Shown here: positions 25,802-28,336 of the stretch, piece after piece | Numbering within the stretch: the stretch's first letter is position 1 | Layout: each line of letters starts with the position of its first letter | Assembly (NCBI GenBank): GCA_001460835.1 | Contig: CYKH01001629.1 | Location: 11,555 to 39,890 of the forward strand | Direction: 5' to 3' | Length of the DNA: 28,336 bases | Origin: Bodo saltans | Taxonomy: Eukaryota > Euglenozoa > Kinetoplastea > Eubodonida > Bodonidae | Notes under the pieces: generated by a model | Seen by the model: the letters and a program-made list of their open reading frames with translations, nothing else | Told to the model about the DNA's origin: nothing | The model's database searches: none | Program-made: the position numbers and the translations under genes

Positions 25802-27802
25802 ATGTTGCACCACGATCACTACGACCCGCATTACGAAGAACAAGAGCCCCTACCACCACCATGCCAGCGTCTGGTCGTTCGCAATCTTCCCTTTGATGTG
25901 AGGGAAGTCGACTTCGTGAAGTATTTATCGGAAAAGAAGTCATGCGCTGCATTTCTTGGTGGTGGCAGCGGCAGCAACGCGGCAGCACCCGGGCTGGTCC
26001 TGACGAGTTTTAAGAACGGTAAAGCTGCATGCAAACACAAAGGCCGAGGGCCAGTGAGCGCAACTGCGTTTATCCTTGCGGAGACCCCGGCAGTAGCGAC
26101 AACACTCGCTGCCGCCTTGGACAGCATTGCCTTCAACGCCACTAGCGACCCCACATTACTGATGAGTGTGGAGTACTCTGCCTACCAAGAGGCACCAATG
26201 GGCGGAAGCGGCGGCGGCGACTCGACGAGCGATGCGGCAGCATCTGGCTCGATCTTCACAGACCCAGAGTACTTGAAGTTCGTGGAAACGGTTGTCACAG
26301 CTCCGGCGGCGACCACTGGCGACAGCATCAACACCGCGGTATCACGCGAGAGTTTGGCGAAGTACGCGCAGGAGCACCTGCAAGAGATTGCTGCAAGGCG
26401 TGAGACAACTCTGGTGAAGGACATTCTGAACAACTGGTACCATAAAATTCCATTCGGTTGGGAGCGTCGTAAACTTGCCAAGAGCGACAAAGGACGCAGC
26501 GGTGGTGACCGTACGACATCTGCAACAGGCAGCAGCAAAGCAGCTGCTCTGGCAGGCCCCAGTTCAGCGGATGGACGACGAGGCTCCGAGACGAAGCCTG
26601 GAAAGCAGGCCGATGCATCAGCAAAGGTATCAAAGAAATCACTTAAAGACAAGAAGCGTGGCGACAAGAAGCCTGAAACTTCTGGAGGGCATGATAAAAA
26701 GAAGTCCGACTCCTCAAAGAAAGATCGCGCTTCTAAGAAGAAAAAGGATCGCACGTCATCGAAAGCACCTACTGAGTCTTCTTCCTCCTCCCCAGTTCAA
26801 GAGGAGCAACTCACGCCGGAAGAGATCAAACGCCGAGCAAAGCGTGAGCATGACAGAGAGCGCAAGAACAGAAAGCGCCGAGAAGAGAGAGCCGCTGCTG
26901 CAGAGGAAAGGCGTGCGTCCAAACATTCTTCCACAATCAGCAGTGATGGTGTTGCCGTCAGCAACGATGACAAGAAAGGAAGAGCGTCGACGCGCAAGAG
27001 TAGGAAGGACACGAACCAGGCTGCCAACACAATCAGCGCTCCCTCAACCACCGCTTCAGTGTCGGGGAGCACACAGCAAAACCCTCGCGGAGGGAAAGAA
27101 GAATCTCGTCGGAAAAAAGACAGAGAATCATCGCGAAAATCTATCAACGAAGAGAATCAACAACGTGGCGCACCATCGGCGTCGACGTCGAAAGAGGAAG
27201 AGCGGGCTCGTCGAAAGAAAGAAGAACGGAAAAAGCGCAGAGACGCCAAGGATGGAATTACGCAGCGAAATTCCGATGGAAGTGTTGTTGTTGACGGACA
27301 GCATTATCCTCGCTCCCGAGAACAAGAAATTCTTGATCGAGAGCGCGACAAGGAGGCAAAACAGCGCCGCATCAAAGAGAAAGATGATCGAATCCGACGA
27401 CAGGAGCAACTGCTTCGTGAGGCCAACGCCAAGGCAAAGAAGAACCAGTCCAGACAGGGCGGTGCTGAAGGCAACAACGATTTAAACGAGGCAGCGGCGG
27501 CTGGGGAGTCGAAAGGCTCGAAGAAGAATTCATTCACAGTGTCGAACACACGTCGCGGTGCAAACTTGGCCAAAGACATGCCGTCCCTAGACGACGCCAT
27601 GCCGCATCATGCACGCGGATCGGCTGCTGCTGGTGCGGCTCCTGCACCTGCACAGGGTGTGTGGAGTGCGAAAGCGCCCCCAAGCAACGCCAATTCGGCC
27701 AGCGACGACCATCAAGCCCGACGACCACCACCGGCTCCAGCGGCAGCGAAGAAGGTCATGCTTCGTCGCCCGCCACAACCCCCACCGCCAGCAGCAGAAT
27801 AA
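25802..27802 (+). CDS. UPF3: UPF3-like nonsense-mediated decay factor
   Basis: Encodes 666 residues. Residues about 23-165 match the Smg-4/UPF3 domain: LVVRNLPFDVREVDFVKYL at the start, SATAFILAE in the middle, then the signature VEYSAYQEAPMG and GSIFTDPEYLKFVETV. This RRM-like domain binds UPF2 in other eukaryotes. Residues about 200-560 are a highly charged Lys/Arg/Glu region (RRAKREHDRERKNRKRREER) with likely long helices and nuclear signals. The motif VVVDGQHYPRSREQEILDRE may be a conserved interaction site. The C-terminus is Ala/Pro-rich. No exon-junction-complex binding motif is obvious, as might be expected where introns are almost absent. The identification rests on motif order, not on a database search. 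Confidence 0.78.
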   Translation: MLHHDHYDPHYEEQEPLPPPCQRLVVRNLPFDVREVDFVKYLSEKKSCAAFLGGGSGSNAAAPGLVLTSFKNGKAACKHKGRGPVSATAFILAETPAVATTLAAALDSIAFNATSDPTLLMSVEYSAYQEAPMGGSGGGDSTSDAAASGSIFTDPEYLKFVETVVTAPAATTGDSINTAVSRESLAKYAQEHLQEIAARRETTLVKDILNNWYHKIPFGWERRKLAKSDKGRSGGDRTTSATGSSKAAALAGPSSADGRRGSETKPGKQADASAKVSKKSLKDKKRGDKKPETSGGHDKKKSDSSKKDRASKKKKDRTSSKAPTESSSSSPVQEEQLTPEEIKRRAKREHDRERKNRKRREERAAAAEERRASKHSSTISSDGVAVSNDDKKGRASTRKSRKDTNQAANTISAPSTTASVSGSTQQNPRGGKEESRRKKDRESSRKSINEENQQRGAPSASTSKEEERARRKKEERKKRRDAKDGITQRNSDGSVVVDGQHYPRSREQEILDRERDKEAKQRRIKEKDDRIRRQEQLLREANAKAKKNQSRQGGAEGNNDLNEAAAAGESKGSKKNSFTVSNTRRGANLAKDMPSLDDAMPHHARGSAAAGAAPAPAQGVWSAKAPPSNANSASDDHQARRPPPAPAAAKKVMLRRPPQPPPPAAE

Positions 27803-28035
27803 GGTGTCGCAACTCACTTTCGAGCACTACTACTGTGTTTCTCTCCTTCGACATCTAAATGGGTGAACTCTAATGAGACACTTGGAATGCATTTTACTTT
27901 GGTCGTGTTTTCTTTTTTTTTTGGTTTCTAGAGTGTGACCTGTGACTGTGCCACACATTTTCGTGCCGTAAGTAGATACACCTTCATAAAAAAAAGAAAA
28001 AGGAGTCAAGTTAAGATAAAAGAAGAGAAAGAGAA
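27803..28035. promoter_or_regulatory. Intergenic region with pyrimidine tract
   Basis: A T-rich tract (27907-27928) is followed by CTAG at about 27928-27931, a good candidate trans-splice acceptor for the next gene. The A/G-rich stretch after about 27986 would be 5' UTR. Confidence 0.45.
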
Positions 28036-28336
28036 ATGCTCCCAGTTATTATTGCGATTGTTGTCGCAGTGGTGTTCGCGTACATGTTTGGCTTTATTGG
28101 CAGAAAGTCTGGTGGCGCGAAGCCAACGACGCCCACCACCCCGCGTACCCCTCGATCTTCTGCCGCAAGTGTTGCAGAGCGCGATTCTCACCCTGTGCTG
28201 GTGCTGTTCGGTTCTCAGACAGGAACGGCTGAGATGTACGCAAAGACGCTCGTCCGCGAAGCCCAAAACGTCGGCGTGCCTGCTGCCCTTCAAGACGTTG
28301 AAACATATGATCACATGAACCGCCTGGAGACGGAGC
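28036..28336 (+). CDS. Membrane-anchored flavodoxin-domain reductase (NADPH-cytochrome P450 reductase type), 5' part
   Basis: ATG 28036 opens a frame that runs off the right edge after about 100 codons. Residues 1-20 form an N-terminal membrane anchor (VIIAIVVAVVFAYMFGFI) with no cleavage site, followed by a Thr/Pro-rich linker. A flavodoxin-like FMN-binding domain begins at about 54: VLVLFGSQTGTAEMYAKTLV, the FMN phosphate loop. An N-terminal anchor plus an FMN domain is the arrangement of cytochrome P450 reductase, which passes electrons from NADPH to P450s and other haem proteins at the endoplasmic reticulum. The FAD/NADPH half lies outside the window, so a related diflavin reductase or a stand-alone flavodoxin is possible. 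Confidence 0.82.
   Translation, partial: MLPVIIAIVVAVVFAYMFGFIGRKSGGAKPTTPTTPRTPRSSAASVAERDSHPVLVLFGSQTGTAEMYAKTLVREAQNVGVPAALQDVETYDHMNRLETE

Noticed and set aside
26182-26754. 190-codon minus-strand ORF rich in Phe/Ser/Leu
   Set aside because: Antisense of the Lys/Glu-rich UPF3 coding sequence, which automatically yields Phe/Ser/Leu.
26475-27485. 336-codon + ORF overlapping UPF3
   Set aside because: Arg/Lys/Ser-rich shadow frame of the charged UPF3 tail, without the UPF3 domain.
27935-28318. 127-codon + ORF at the right edge
   Set aside because: Different frame from the recognisable flavodoxin-domain protein starting at 28036. Cys/Arg/Leu-rich nonsense.

Overview
The window looks like a stretch of nuclear chromosome from a kinetoplastid protist, most likely a free-living bodonid such as Bodo saltans (inference). 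The supporting signs are that every credible gene lies on the + strand, the coding sequences are single-exon, and pyrimidine tracts followed by AG dinucleotides (the form of trans-splice acceptors) precede many genes. The proteins are eukaryotic: RasGEF, V-ATPase proteolipid, Rab7, LSm4, UPF3, AN1 zinc finger and a P450-reductase-type flavoprotein. They carry long Ser/Gly/Gln/His low-complexity insertions. I see no operon promoters, ribosome binding sites, tRNA, rRNA, CRISPR arrays or insertion sequences.

Layout, left to right: the 3' end of an unidentified gene (2-418); a RasGEF with a REM and a CDC25 domain (953-3535) that has a suspicious short ORF in another frame just upstream; an unidentified protein with a C-terminal CX2C-X23-CX2C zinc motif (3743-5995), whose last 48 codons and downstream region are tandemly duplicated (5852-6567); the V-ATPase c subunit (6627-7214); a 1-kb non-coding gap with an A-rich tract; a 1286-residue leucine-rich-repeat protein (8233-12093); a 90-residue AN1 zinc-finger protein (12420-12692); a beta-propeller-like WD40 protein (12875-15496); a secreted glycoprotein that stops inside a repeat unit (15777-16697); and a small Ser-rich protein (16973-17503).

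From about 18.1 to 19.5 kb lies decayed coding sequence: recognisable protein segments in all three forward frames, interrupted by stops and frame changes. After it come a dual-specificity phosphatase with an unresolved 5' end (19907-20950), a Rab7-like GTPase (21114-21785) and an exact 522-bp tandem duplication of the Rab7 gene's 3' half (21941-22462). Next are a frame-disrupted RGG/acidic protein, probably nuclear (22881-24874), LSm4 (25165-25638), a UPF3-like protein (25802-27802) and the 5' end of a membrane-anchored flavodoxin-domain reductase (28036 to the right edge).

The genes do not form one pathway. They are what a kinetoplastid polycistronic unit usually holds: unrelated housekeeping and lineage-specific genes transcribed together. 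LSm4 and UPF3 are neighbours and both belong to mRNA metabolism, but that may be chance. The most interesting features are the two tandem duplications that each copy a gene's 3' end plus the following intergenic region, the decayed locus, and three genes with frame anomalies. I found no clear new biological system.
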